The notes under the pieces: generated by a model
What the model saw: only the letters and a program-made list of their open reading frames with translations
Told to the model about the DNA's origin: nothing
Database searches by the model: none
Shown: piece after piece, positions 26,607 through 34,631 of the stretch
Position numbering within the stretch: the stretch's first letter is position 1
Layout: each line of letters begins with the position of its first letter
Assembly: GCF_036067295.1 (NCBI RefSeq)
Contig: NZ_CP107954.1
Location: 1,984,001-2,048,000 of the forward strand
Length of the DNA stretch: 64,000 bases
Reading direction: 5' to 3'
Source of the DNA: Kribbella sp. NBC_00382
GTDB lineage: Bacteria; Actinomycetota; Actinomycetes; Propionibacteriales; Kribbellaceae
Made by a program: the position numbers and the translations under genes

Positions 26607-27887
26607 TCAGCTCGGCTTGGCTGCGGCGACCAGCGCCTTCTGCAGCACACCGACGTCCAGACCGCTGCTGAACTGACCCATCGCCGACAGGATGCTGTCG
26701 TTCTGGCCCAGCGTGCAGGCGGCACCGTGCGCGCAGGACGGCACGATCGTCTTGGACTTCCAGTCGGCCATCGCGCCCTGCTGGTACTTCGGGTAGTCCG
26801 CCGGGGACGCGTCCGAACGAGCCGGGATCGAGCCCTTCTTGGTGTTGAAGGCCTTCTGGCCCTCGGCGCTGCCCACCGTCTTCAGCCAGCACTTCGCGCC
26901 TTCGGGGTCCTGACCACCGGTCGGCAGGGTGAAGGAGTCGGCGAGGAACTGGAAGTCGGCCGAGGTTCCGGGCGACGGCCAGTAGGTGTACGCCGTGTCC
27001 GGCACCTTGTCGGACAGCTGCTGCGCGGCGACCCAGTCACCCATCAGGGTGTAGCCCGACTGGCCCTTGTTCACGTACTGCAGCGCGTCCGGCCAGTCGA
27101 TCGCCTCGCGGTCGGCGTTGGCGAACGACAGCACCTTCTTGAACTTCTCCAGCGCGGCGGTGACATCGGCGCCGGCCATGTCGGTCTTGCCGTTCCACAG
27201 CCCGGTGAACTTCTCCGGACCGAGCTCGGCCAGCAGCACGGCCTCCATCACCATCTCTTCGGCGAAGCCCTTGGAGGTGGCCAGCGGAGCCTTGACCCCG
27301 GCCGCCTTCAGCTTCTCCATGTCGGCGATCCAGGCGTCGACCGAGGCCGGTGCCTTGGTGGCGTCGATGTTCGCCTTCTTCAGCACCGCCGGGCTGGCCC
27401 AGACGACGTTGGCGCGGTGCACGTTGGCCGGCACCGAGTAGATCTTGCCGTCGACGGTCAGGTTGTCCAGCAGGGTCTGCGGGAACGCCTTGTCGAGGCC
27501 GAACTCCTTGTAGAGGTCGCTGACGTCGTCGACCTGGGCGTTCTTGATGTAGTCGCCCAGCTCGGCGCCGGCGTGCGCCTGGAAGGTCGACGGCGGCTTC
27601 TTGGCCTGCAGGTCGTTCGCCAGTACCTGTTTGGCGTTCGAGCCCGCGCCACCGGCGACAGCGGAGTTGACGAAGTTGTAGTCCTTGCAGTCGGTCTTGA
27701 ACACCGAGACCAGGCCGTCCAGCCCGGCCTTCTCGCCACCGTCTGCCCACCAGGTGAAGACGGTCACGTCCTTGTTGGCCGCCGCGTCCCCACCACTGCC
27801 CGAGTCGTCGCTGTTCCCGCAGGCACTGACCGCGAGAAGACCCACGGCACCCACCACCGCGAGGGTCTTGCTCCAACCACCACGCAT
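26607..27887 (-). CDS. Sugar ABC transporter substrate-binding lipoprotein
   Basis: A 426-residue extracellular solute-binding protein of the type-1 sugar family. The N-terminus has a lipoprotein signal with lipobox LAVSAC, so Cys about 23 becomes lipidated and anchored. The mature part contains VTVFTWWADGGEKAGL at the start of lobe 1 and the hinge region typical of glucose/xylose-type binders (GYTLMGDWVAAQQLSDK, FLADSFTLPTGGQ). Four more Cys near the C-terminus could form disulfides. GGAGAG precedes ATG 27887. Two palindromic sites upstream (27985-28055) suggest LacI-type control, and a zinc alcohol dehydrogenase gene lies just upstream on the same strand. Confidence 0.92.
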   Translation of the reverse strand: MRGGWSKTLAVVGAVGLLAVSACGNSDDSGSGGDAAANKDVTVFTWWADGGEKAGLDGLVSVFKTDCKDYNFVNSAVAGGAGSNAKQVLANDLQAKKPPSTFQAHAGAELGDYIKNAQVDDVSDLYKEFGLDKAFPQTLLDNLTVDGKIYSVPANVHRANVVWASPAVLKKANIDATKAPASVDAWIADMEKLKAAGVKAPLATSKGFAEEMVMEAVLLAELGPEKFTGLWNGKTDMAGADVTAALEKFKKVLSFANADREAIDWPDALQYVNKGQSGYTLMGDWVAAQQLSDKVPDTAYTYWPSPGTSADFQFLADSFTLPTGGQDPEGAKCWLKTVGSAEGQKAFNTKKGSIPARSDASPADYPKYQQGAMADWKSKTIVPSCAHGAACTLGQNDSILSAMGQFSSGLDVGVLQKALVAAAKPS

Positions 27888-27984
27888 TTTTTCACTCTCC
27901 GATCAGCTCAGGGAGCTGTTTGACAACGAATGCCCCCTCGACGCGCCCAACTCTGGGCCGGGGCCGGTCGGGTGTCAACGCTCC

Positions 27985-28001
27985 GCGCAAGCGCGTTGCG
28001 C
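27985..28001. promoter_or_regulatory. Candidate LacI-type operator before the sugar ABC operon
   Basis: The inverted repeat GCGCAA and TTGCGC flanks five bases (17 in all), with CAA/TTG half-sites as in many LacI-family operators. It lies about 100 bases upstream of the binding-protein start. No LacI gene is in the window. Confidence 0.4.
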
Positions 28002-28031
28002 AGACGTGATCCCTCGTGCACACCTGGTGTG

Positions 28032-28055
28032 AGAGCGCGTACAAAGCGCTCTTGT
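28032..28055. promoter_or_regulatory. Hairpin/second operator-like palindrome between adh and the ABC operon
   Basis: AGAGCGC and GCGCTCT (28032-28052) form a 7-base-arm hairpin 33 bases after the alcohol dehydrogenase stop, which could be its terminator. The overlapping ACAAAGCGCTCTTGT (28041-28055) also looks like a LacI-type site around AGCGCT. Confidence 0.4.
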
Positions 28056-28084
28056 AAGGCCAGTGCAAGCAGTGGTACTGGGCG

Positions 28085-29116
28085 TTACGGCCTGAGCAGG
28101 ACCTTGATCGCCCGTCGCTCGTGCATCAATTCGTAGCCCTCGGCCACATCTTCCAGCGGCAACTCCCGATCGAAGACCAGCCCCGGATTGATCGCTCCCG
28201 ACAGTACGTCCGCCATCAGCTCCGGCAGGTACTGACGCGCCGGAGCCATCCCGCCGGCCAGCCCCACGTTGGTCCGGAACATCCGCCGGAACGGCACCTC
28301 CACCCCGTGCGGCATCCCGACGAACCCGACCGTCGCCCCAGGCCTGGCGACGTCGAAGGCGGTGTTGAACGACTGGTCCGTACCGACGCATTCCAGCACC
28401 GCGTCCGCTCCCACGCCTGAGGTCAGCTCCAGCACGGCAGCCTTCGCGTCGTCCCCGCGCTCGGCGATGATGTGCGTCGCGCCGAACTGCCGCGCGATCT
28501 CCTGCCGCGATTCGTGCCGGGAAAGCGCAATCACCCGCTCGGCGCCCATCCGGGAAGCAGCCAGTACTCCGCACAGCCCGACCGCCCCATCACCCACCAC
28601 AACCACGGTGTCGCCAGCCTTCACCCGGGCCGACCGAGCAGCGTGCCAGCCGGTCCCCATCACATCCGACAACGTAAGCAACGATGGGACCAGTGCATCA
28701 TCTGGTACGCCGGGAGTCGCCACCAGCGTGCCATCCGCCCACGGCACCTTCGCGAACTCACCCTGACCCCCGTCGGCCTGGTCGCTGCCGATCCCGATCA
28801 GGTTCTGGCAGGCCGACTGCATCCCGGCCAGACAGTTCGGGCAGGTACCGTCGCTGGCCACGAACGGGGTGACAACGAAGTCACCGGGACGCACTGTCCG
28901 CACGTCAGCGCCGACCTCCTGGACGATCCCGACGTACTCGTGCCCGATCCGGCTGCCGGGGGTGATCTTGTTCTCGCCCCGATAGGGCCACAGGTCCGAC
29001 CCGCAGATGCAGCCGGCGACGATCTTGACGACGGCGTCCGTCGGCTTCTCGATCACCGGATCCGGCACCTCGCTCAACCGGATGTCAAAGGGCGCGTGGA
29101 TCGTGGTCGCTCGCAT
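28085..29116 (-). CDS. Zinc-dependent alcohol dehydrogenase (MDR family)
   Basis: A 343-residue NAD(P)-dependent dehydrogenase. Catalytic zinc ligands are visible as Cys in GCICGSDLW (about 36-41) and GHEYVG. The structural-zinc lobe is CPNCLAGMQSAC, with three rather than four Cys, so the structural zinc may be weak or absent. The Rossmann motif is VVVVGDGAVGLCG. Sorbitol/threonine dehydrogenase-like enzymes share this layout; the substrate could be a sugar alcohol imported by the neighbouring ABC system (inference). TAAAGT six bases before ATG 29116 suggests a leaderless promoter. The GH106 gene is divergent. Confidence 0.9.
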   Translation of the reverse strand: MRATTIHAPFDIRLSEVPDPVIEKPTDAVVKIVAGCICGSDLWPYRGENKITPGSRIGHEYVGIVQEVGADVRTVRPGDFVVTPFVASDGTCPNCLAGMQSACQNLIGIGSDQADGGQGEFAKVPWADGTLVATPGVPDDALVPSLLTLSDVMGTGWHAARSARVKAGDTVVVVGDGAVGLCGVLAASRMGAERVIALSRHESRQEIARQFGATHIIAERGDDAKAAVLELTSGVGADAVLECVGTDQSFNTAFDVARPGATVGFVGMPHGVEVPFRRMFRTNVGLAGGMAPARQYLPELMADVLSGAINPGLVFDRELPLEDVAEGYELMHERRAIKVLLRP

Positions 29117-29231
29117 GTCCTCACTTTAAGCACGAGCCACCGGACGCCGGGGCAGGGGTCATCGACTGCCGTCTGGCCAGAACCGGTCGTCTTCGTTGCC
29201 CCGGCTCCGGGCGGCGACCCAGGATCCTCAG

Positions 29232-32200
29232 ATGGACTCCGGCGAGCACTCCGTCCCAGCACTCCCCGGCATTCTGACCACGTCCGGGAGCCTCCCACTG
29301 ACCCGGCGAGCCGTGCTCGCCATCGCGGCGGCCACGGCCGCGGCCGCGTCCCTGCCGGCCCTGGATGCGCAAGCAGCCCCAACGGGCCGCCCCTCCCGCA
29401 CGATCGACGCGGCGCGGTTCGCGAACCCACCCGCCGACAGCCGCCCGATGGTGCTCTGGTTCTGGAACGGCCCGGTGACAACGGCCCTGGTCGACTCCCA
29501 GCTGGCCGAGCTCCGGGCGCAGGGGGTCGAGGAGGTGCTGGTCTTCCCCTTCGAGACCGATGCCCTGCGGCCGTTGTTCTTCAGCGAGGACTGGTTCACG
29601 CTGATCGAGTACACGTTGCGCGAGGCCGACCAGCACGGCATGCATGTCTGGCTGTTCAACGACGACTTCTTCCCGAGTGGCCGGGCCGGCGGGTTCGTGG
29701 TCAAGGGCGGCCAGGTCGGCGACCGGGTCTACCCACCACGCCCCGAGCTACGGCTGCACGGTGTTCAGCGGGCCCGGGCGACGGTCGACGGCGGCGCTCC
29801 GGTCCAGCTCGATCAATTGAGTCGTGGGCTGGAGGTGCGGGACGGCCGGCTCATTGTCGACGCGAGCATGCGCGATGGCATCACCCTGCTCCGCGCGGGC
29901 GCCGATTGGCAGGACTACGAGATCACGGCGAAGGTCCGGGTCGAGCGGGCGACGGCAGGCCTGATGTTCCGTTGCACGGACGAGTCCAATGGCTATCTGG
30001 CAGACCTCGGCTCCGACGGCCGGCTCGACATCTGGCGCCAGTCGGGCGGAGCGTTCAGCCTGCTCAGCGGCGGGAATCCCTTACCTGGCTTCGATCCGGC
30101 GATCGACCATACGCTGGCGGTTCAGGTGCGCGGCGACCGGATCACGGCGTCGATCGACGGGGTTGCGCGCCCTGAGGTCGTCGACAACACGTTCAGCCGG
30201 GGGCGGATCGGCGTACGGGCGACGGCGACGCAGCTCTCGAGTTGGGATCGCTTGACCGTCGCAGGCCGGTACGACGAGGAGTTCGCTTCGGTGGCGGCTC
30301 TTGATGCTTTCGATCTGCCCGCCGGGTTCCCCGGTCCGCTGGTCGCGGTCGCCGCCCGGCAGGAGGGATCGCAGGACATCTCGGCCATCCGCGATCTCAC
30401 CTCGATCGCGCAGTCGGGCGAGAGCTGGGACGCGCCGGCGGGCCGCTGGCAGGTGGACGTCTTCACCAGCCGGGCGCTCGTCGACGACGGCGGCTTTCGC
30501 CGGTACTACCTCGACCTGCTCGACGACAAGGCGGTCGGGCTGTTCCTCGACATCGTGCCGGGCGAGTACCTGCGCCGTTTCCCGTGGGCTGCCGGCCGCG
30601 TACTCCGCGGCTTCGCCGACGACGAGCCGTTCCTCGCCTCGGCGTCCGCGCACTTCAACGCCGTACCGTGGTCGGGCTCGCTCACTGCCGAGCTGGCCAG
30701 GCTCGGCACCACGCCGGCGATCGCGTTGACCGCGATGCACAACGATCTCGGCGCCGCGGGTCAGCGACTGAGCGGGGTCTACTGGCGAGCTGTCTCCAAC
30801 CGGTATGCGGCTGCGTACTACAAGCAGCAGGGGCAGTGGATGGACAAGCGTGGGGTCGCATTCATCTCCAATCCACTGTGGGACGAGTTCGGGCCGGCCG
30901 AGCAGCTGAAGAGCAGCGGGAACCTGAACACCACCAACCAATGGGCGCAGATTCCGGGGACCGATCTGATCGGCGACCACTATCAGCAGGGGTTCTACCG
31001 GACCTTGTCGCGCTGGCCGGCGAGTACGGCGCACCAGCTCGGCAAGGAACGCGTCTACCTGGAGGCGATGGGCGCGGCGGGGTGGACGATCACGCCGGCG
31101 CAGGTCCGCGAGGCGATCGGCTCGTTCGCGGTGCGCGGGGTGAACAAGACCTTGCTGCACGCGATGTTCAGTGATGAGCGGACGATCTTCTATCCGCCGC
31201 CGTTCCAGCGGGTGAATCCCTGGTATCCGTTGTCGGCGCCGCTGAACTTGTGGATCGGGCGGGTGATGGAGGCAGGCCGGGCCACTGCGGTCGCGCAGAC
31301 CGCGTTGCTGCAGCCTCAACGCGCGGTCGAGAACGTACAGGGGACGGCTGAGGCGCGGCGGCTGGATGACGCGTTCGTCGCGGCGGTACATGCGCTGGAG
31401 GATCGTCAGGTCGACTTCGACCTCGTCGATGAAGGGGCTCTGAGCAACGACCCTGCCCTGGTGGCGCACGGCCGGGCGCGGAACGGCGCGCTGGTGGTCG
31501 GGAAGCAGCGGTACCGGACGGTGGTGGTGCCGGCGACGCCGGTCATTGCCTTGGGCACCGTTCGTACGCTGACCGCGCTGGTGCGGCAGGGCGGGTCGGT
31601 TGTCGTCGTCGGCGAATGGGCGAAGCGGGAGGCAGGCGGAGCGGACAGTGCACTCGCTGCGGCTTGGTCGGAGCTCGCCGGCGCGGGGCGGGCCTCGCGC
31701 GTTGGTACGGCGGTAGAAGCTGCCGCGGTGGCTGTGGGCGAAGGGCGGGCCGCGGTGGCGCTGGTTCCGGCGGTGGCCGAGGTTCGAGCACTTCGGTTGG
31801 AGGATGAGGATTCGGAGGCGTTCCTGCTGGTCAACGAGCGGTCCGAGCGCGTCAGCGTGACCGCCACCTTCCCGGCCGACGGAGTGCCCGGCGTGTGGGA
31901 TGCCGACACCGGGCGGGCGGGGCCGGCGATGATCTGGCAGCGGCGAGGCAAGCAGACGGAGATCCCGCTCACGCTGGAGCCCAAGGCCGCAGTTCTCGTG
32001 GTCTTCACCAAGGGCAAGGAGCAGCCGCACGCGATCTCGGCGTCGGCTCCGGTGGAGGCTGTCGAATTCAGCGCGCAGGTCAAGCGAGCGACCGTCCGGG
32101 TTACCGCTCCGGGGCTGGTCAGCGTCGCCGCGACTGACGGGCGCAACGTCGTCCGGGGGGCGACGACGGTGCAGGATCCGCTCGCCGCCATCCCGCTCGA

Positions 32201-32591
32201 CGGTGACTGGGACTTCCACTTCGATCGAGCAGGCGCGGTGACCGTACGCAGGCCGCTCGACTCGTGGACCGCGATCGAGTCCGGGTTCTCAGGTACCGGG
32301 GTCTATCAGAAGAGCTTCACGCTGGACGCCGTCGCAGGGCGAGGGTGGACGCTCGACCTCGGGGTGGTCCACGAGGTCGCGGAGGTCTCGGTCAACGGGA
32401 AGGCGCTGCCCGCCGGGCTGTGGGCGCCGTACCGGTTCAACGTGACCTCGGTACTCCGCTCCGGCGCCAACACCATCGTCGTGAAGGTGACCAACACCGG
32501 CGCCAACAGCCACGGACAGCCGATCCCGTCCGGGCTGCTCGGCCCCGTGCAACTGCAACCCGACCTACAGGTGCAGATCGAGCTGCGTTAG
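29232..32591 (+). CDS. Large secreted glycoside hydrolase, GH106-like alpha-L-rhamnosidase
   Basis: A 1119-residue secreted protein. A Tat-type signal (LTRRAVLAIAAATAAAA) ends near DAQAA. The body starts PADSRPMVLWFWNGPVT and VEEVLVFPFETDALRP, typical of GH106-like enzymes. An inserted concanavalin/DUF1080-like sandwich follows (WQDYEITAKVRVERATAGLM, about residues 225-350). Then come GHs barrel parts (YLRRFPWAAGRVLRGFADDEPFL, ERVYLEAMGAAGWTIT) and a C-terminal galactose-binding sandwich (GTGVYQKSFTLDA, VNGKALPAGLWAPYRFNVT). It probably releases L-rhamnose from plant or microbial polysaccharides. ATG 29232 is preferred over an upstream TTG because it has AGGA upstream and gives a proper signal peptide. 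It converges with the flavin-reductase gene with a 4-base overlap. Confidence 0.85.
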   Translation: MDSGEHSVPALPGILTTSGSLPLTRRAVLAIAAATAAAASLPALDAQAAPTGRPSRTIDAARFANPPADSRPMVLWFWNGPVTTALVDSQLAELRAQGVEEVLVFPFETDALRPLFFSEDWFTLIEYTLREADQHGMHVWLFNDDFFPSGRAGGFVVKGGQVGDRVYPPRPELRLHGVQRARATVDGGAPVQLDQLSRGLEVRDGRLIVDASMRDGITLLRAGADWQDYEITAKVRVERATAGLMFRCTDESNGYLADLGSDGRLDIWRQSGGAFSLLSGGNPLPGFDPAIDHTLAVQVRGDRITASIDGVARPEVVDNTFSRGRIGVRATATQLSSWDRLTVAGRYDEEFASVAALDAFDLPAGFPGPLVAVAARQEGSQDISAIRDLTSIAQSGESWDAPAGRWQVDVFTSRALVDDGGFRRYYLDLLDDKAVGLFLDIVPGEYLRRFPWAAGRVLRGFADDEPFLASASAHFNAVPWSGSLTAELARLGTTPAIALTAMHNDLGAAGQRLSGVYWRAVSNRYAAAYYKQQGQWMDKRGVAFISNPLWDEFGPAEQLKSSGNLNTTNQWAQIPGTDLIGDHYQQGFYRTLSRWPASTAHQLGKERVYLEAMGAAGWTITPAQVREAIGSFAVRGVNKTLLHAMFSDERTIFYPPPFQRVNPWYPLSAPLNLWIGRVMEAGRATAVAQTALLQPQRAVENVQGTAEARRLDDAFVAAVHALEDRQVDFDLVDEGALSNDPALVAHGRARNGALVVGKQRYRTVVVPATPVIALGTVRTLTALVRQGGSVVVVGEWAKREAGGADSALAAAWSELAGAGRASRVGTAVEAAAVAVGEGRAAVALVPAVAEVRALRLEDEDSEAFLLVNERSERVSVTATFPADGVPGVWDADTGRAGPAMIWQRRGKQTEIPLTLEPKAAVLVVFTKGKEQPHAISASAPVEAVEFSAQVKRATVRVTAPGLVSVAATDGRNVVRGATTVQDPLAAIPLDGDWDFHFDRAGAVTVRRPLDSWTAIESGFSGTGVYQKSFTLDAVAGRGWTLDLGVVHEVAEVSVNGKALPAGLWAPYRFNVTSVLRSGANTIVVKVTNTGANSHGQPIPSGLLGPVQLQPDLQVQIELR

Positions 32592-33106
32592 AAGGTCGTG
32601 TACCGACCGCGGCGGTGGACGAGAGCGGGAAGCTCGTCCTCCGCCAGCTCGACCTGCACGATTTCCAGCTGCACCTGCAAGGCCCACCCGACCTCGGGCG
32701 GATCCGGCGTGACGAGCCGGCAGCCGGCCCAGGTGCTGACCCCGACCGGCGCCGGGCCCCATTCCGTCTCGGTCCAGTCGATCATCCGGAACGGCCCGCC
32801 CGGCGCCGGCGCGACATACCCGAAGGCGTCGGCCAGTTGCTGATGCGGGCCGCCGAGCAGGCTGACGACCGCTGTCCTTGCCTTGTGCAACGTTTCCCAG
32901 AGATCCGAGTCCGGGTCGATCAGGCCGATCACGTACCCGGGCTCGCCGTCCGCGACGAGCATCGACGAAACGGTCAGCCCGGCCCGCTTGCCCTCATGGG
33001 CAGTCGTCCACAACCCGACCGGCGACGGCAGACGGCCACGGAACCGCCGTACCGGGCTCCGCTCCGACTCCGGCGGCAAAAACGGATGATCCCCGTGAAT
33101 GGTCAT
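32588..33106 (-). CDS. Flavin reductase-like (FMN-binding split barrel) protein
   Basis: A 172-residue protein of the flavin-reductase-like split-barrel fold. LPSPVGLWTTAHEGKRAGLTVSSMLVADGEPGYV is the typical N-terminal FMN-binding part. LWETLHKARTAVVSLLGGPHQQLADAF and VQLEIVQVEL follow the family pattern. It could reduce FMN with NAD(P)H for a partner monooxygenase, but no partner is adjacent. GGGAGG precedes ATG 33106, and the start codon lies inside a long inverted repeat. Confidence 0.85.
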   Translation of the reverse strand: MTIHGDHPFLPPESERSPVRRFRGRLPSPVGLWTTAHEGKRAGLTVSSMLVADGEPGYVIGLIDPDSDLWETLHKARTAVVSLLGGPHQQLADAFGYVAPAPGGPFRMIDWTETEWGPAPVGVSTWAGCRLVTPDPPEVGWALQVQLEIVQVELAEDELPALVHRRGRYTTF

Positions 33107-33187
33107 GGGGCCTCCCGGCCTGGACTGAGGAGTGGAGGGAGCGAAGCGACCGGAGGGACGAGGGAAGGCCGGGAGTTTAGCCCCATG
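33104..33187. repeat. Long imperfect inverted repeat at the flavin-reductase start
   Basis: CATGGGGC + CTCCCGGCCT (33104-33121) pair with AGGCCGGGAG (33166-33175) and GCCCCATG (33180-33187), interrupted by TTTA. The 44-base centre is purine-rich (GGAGGGAGCGAAGCGACCGG, and similar), a composition seen in dispersed intergenic elements of actinomycetes. Both ends carry an ATG. It may fold in the mRNA leader or be a repeat-element copy. Confidence 0.55.
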
Positions 33188-33221
33188 GCCCGCCGAGCCG
33201 GAGGCGAGGCCGAAAGCAGAG

Positions 33222-34631
33222 TCATGCCTGAACGCTACTCACCTGCACTCGGTCGGGCAGCGTGAAGCCTTCGATCGGGTGGGCGAGGAGGCCGCTGGAA
33301 TCGCGTACCGACTCGACCGAGCCGGTCGCGGTGAAGGTGTAGCGGTAGGTCTCGCCGACCGCCTGGTAGCCGGAGCCGCCGACCGCTCGGAGAGCGTCGT
33401 CGCCGGCCGGTTCAAGCGTCGTCGGTTCGGCGGTCGGGTCGAGGGAGGCGGGATCGAGCACGTAGAGCCGGCCGCCGAGCAGTGCGATGTCGAAGACGCC
33501 CCACAGATTGGCAAACCGGCCCGTGAACCGAGCCAGCCCGGCATCCACACCGGCTTCAGGCCCGGCCTCAGGGCGCGGCTTCGACTCGGCCAGGTCGACG
33601 AACTTGAGCAGCCCCTCGGCCAACTGCGTCGCAGGCCCGTCGATCGCGTTCGTCAGCACCGACACGACCAGCCGGCGCTCGGCATCCACGAACGAGCGGG
33701 TGATGTGTCCGGGATAGCCCCCGCTGTGCCCGAAGATCTGCCGCTCACCCACCTTGGAGATCTGCAGCCCGAGCCCGTACTGCGGCCAGTCCTTGTCCGA
33801 GGTCTTCCACGCCGCGTGCTGCATCTTCCGCTTCGAGTCGTCGGTGAGCAGCCGGACGTCTCCGTCGAGATGGGCCGACCAGAAGGACACCAGATCGCGT
33901 GCGTTGCCGAAGAAGCCCGTCGCCGAGGCGAGCGCCCGGGTATCGACGTGATCGATCGGGACCCGGCTGTCGGCGTAGGCCAGCGCGCTGTACCCCGTGG
34001 CGTACTCGTTGCTCCGGGCCGGGTCGAGCTCCGGCCCGAGTCCGGTCAGGCCGAGCTTGTCGACGATCTCGGTCTGCACGTAGGTGTTGTACGGCGTACC
34101 GGACGCTGCTTCGACCACCAGACCGAGCAGGCCGTAGCCGATGTTGGAGTACTTGAAGCGCTCGCTGTCGGCCAGTACGGCGGCGCTGGGGTCCTGGAGC
34201 ACCCGCAGCAGGTGCTCGCGATCCGGGAACGGCGCGCCGAGCTGCCAGAAGTCCGCGCTGTCGCTGTCCCTGGTCACACCGGCGGCGTGGCTGAGCAGCT
34301 CCCGGATCGCCCGCTCGCCCAACGGAGTACCGACGATCTCGGTGACGTACATCTCGACCTTGTCGTCCAGCCGGACCTTGCCCTGCTCGGCCAGTTGGAG
34401 CAGGGCGGTCGCGGTGAACGACTTGGAGTGCGAGGCGATCCGGAACAGGTGCTGCTCGGTCAGCGCGACGCCCTGCTCGACGTCGGCCGATCCGTACGCC
34501 GCCGAGAACGCGATCGCGTCCTCGGCGAAGACCGCTGCCTGGACTCCGGGTATGCGCTGAAAACGCTGGCTGAACGCCAGCCAGCTGTCGAAGTACGAAA
34601 GGGCTTCTTTCAGATTCTGCGCATCAGGCAT
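33222..34631 (-). CDS. Serine hydrolase, beta-lactamase/penicillin-binding fold (class C type)
   Basis: A 469-residue cytoplasmic or released protein without a signal peptide. Catalytic motifs of the class C/D-peptidase fold are present: SxxK as SHSK (FRIASHSKSFTATAL), YxN as YSN (RFKYSNIGYGLLG) and HxG as HSGG. A C-terminal domain of about 130 residues follows the catalytic fold. Probable esterase or D-aminopeptidase rather than true beta-lactamase. The ATG at 34631 overlaps the 3' end of paaN by eight bases, so it is probably co-transcribed with it. A second family member is encoded at 46710-48056. Confidence 0.85.
   Translation of the reverse strand: MPDAQNLKEALSYFDSWLAFSQRFQRIPGVQAAVFAEDAIAFSAAYGSADVEQGVALTEQHLFRIASHSKSFTATALLQLAEQGKVRLDDKVEMYVTEIVGTPLGERAIRELLSHAAGVTRDSDSADFWQLGAPFPDREHLLRVLQDPSAAVLADSERFKYSNIGYGLLGLVVEAASGTPYNTYVQTEIVDKLGLTGLGPELDPARSNEYATGYSALAYADSRVPIDHVDTRALASATGFFGNARDLVSFWSAHLDGDVRLLTDDSKRKMQHAAWKTSDKDWPQYGLGLQISKVGERQIFGHSGGYPGHITRSFVDAERRLVVSVLTNAIDGPATQLAEGLLKFVDLAESKPRPEAGPEAGVDAGLARFTGRFANLWGVFDIALLGGRLYVLDPASLDPTAEPTTLEPAGDDALRAVGGSGYQAVGETYRYTFTATGSVESVRDSSGLLAHPIEGFTLPDRVQVSSVQA

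Noticed and set aside
27985..28055. CRISPR-like repeats
   Set aside because: Only two unrelated palindromes with no regular repeat-spacer pattern.
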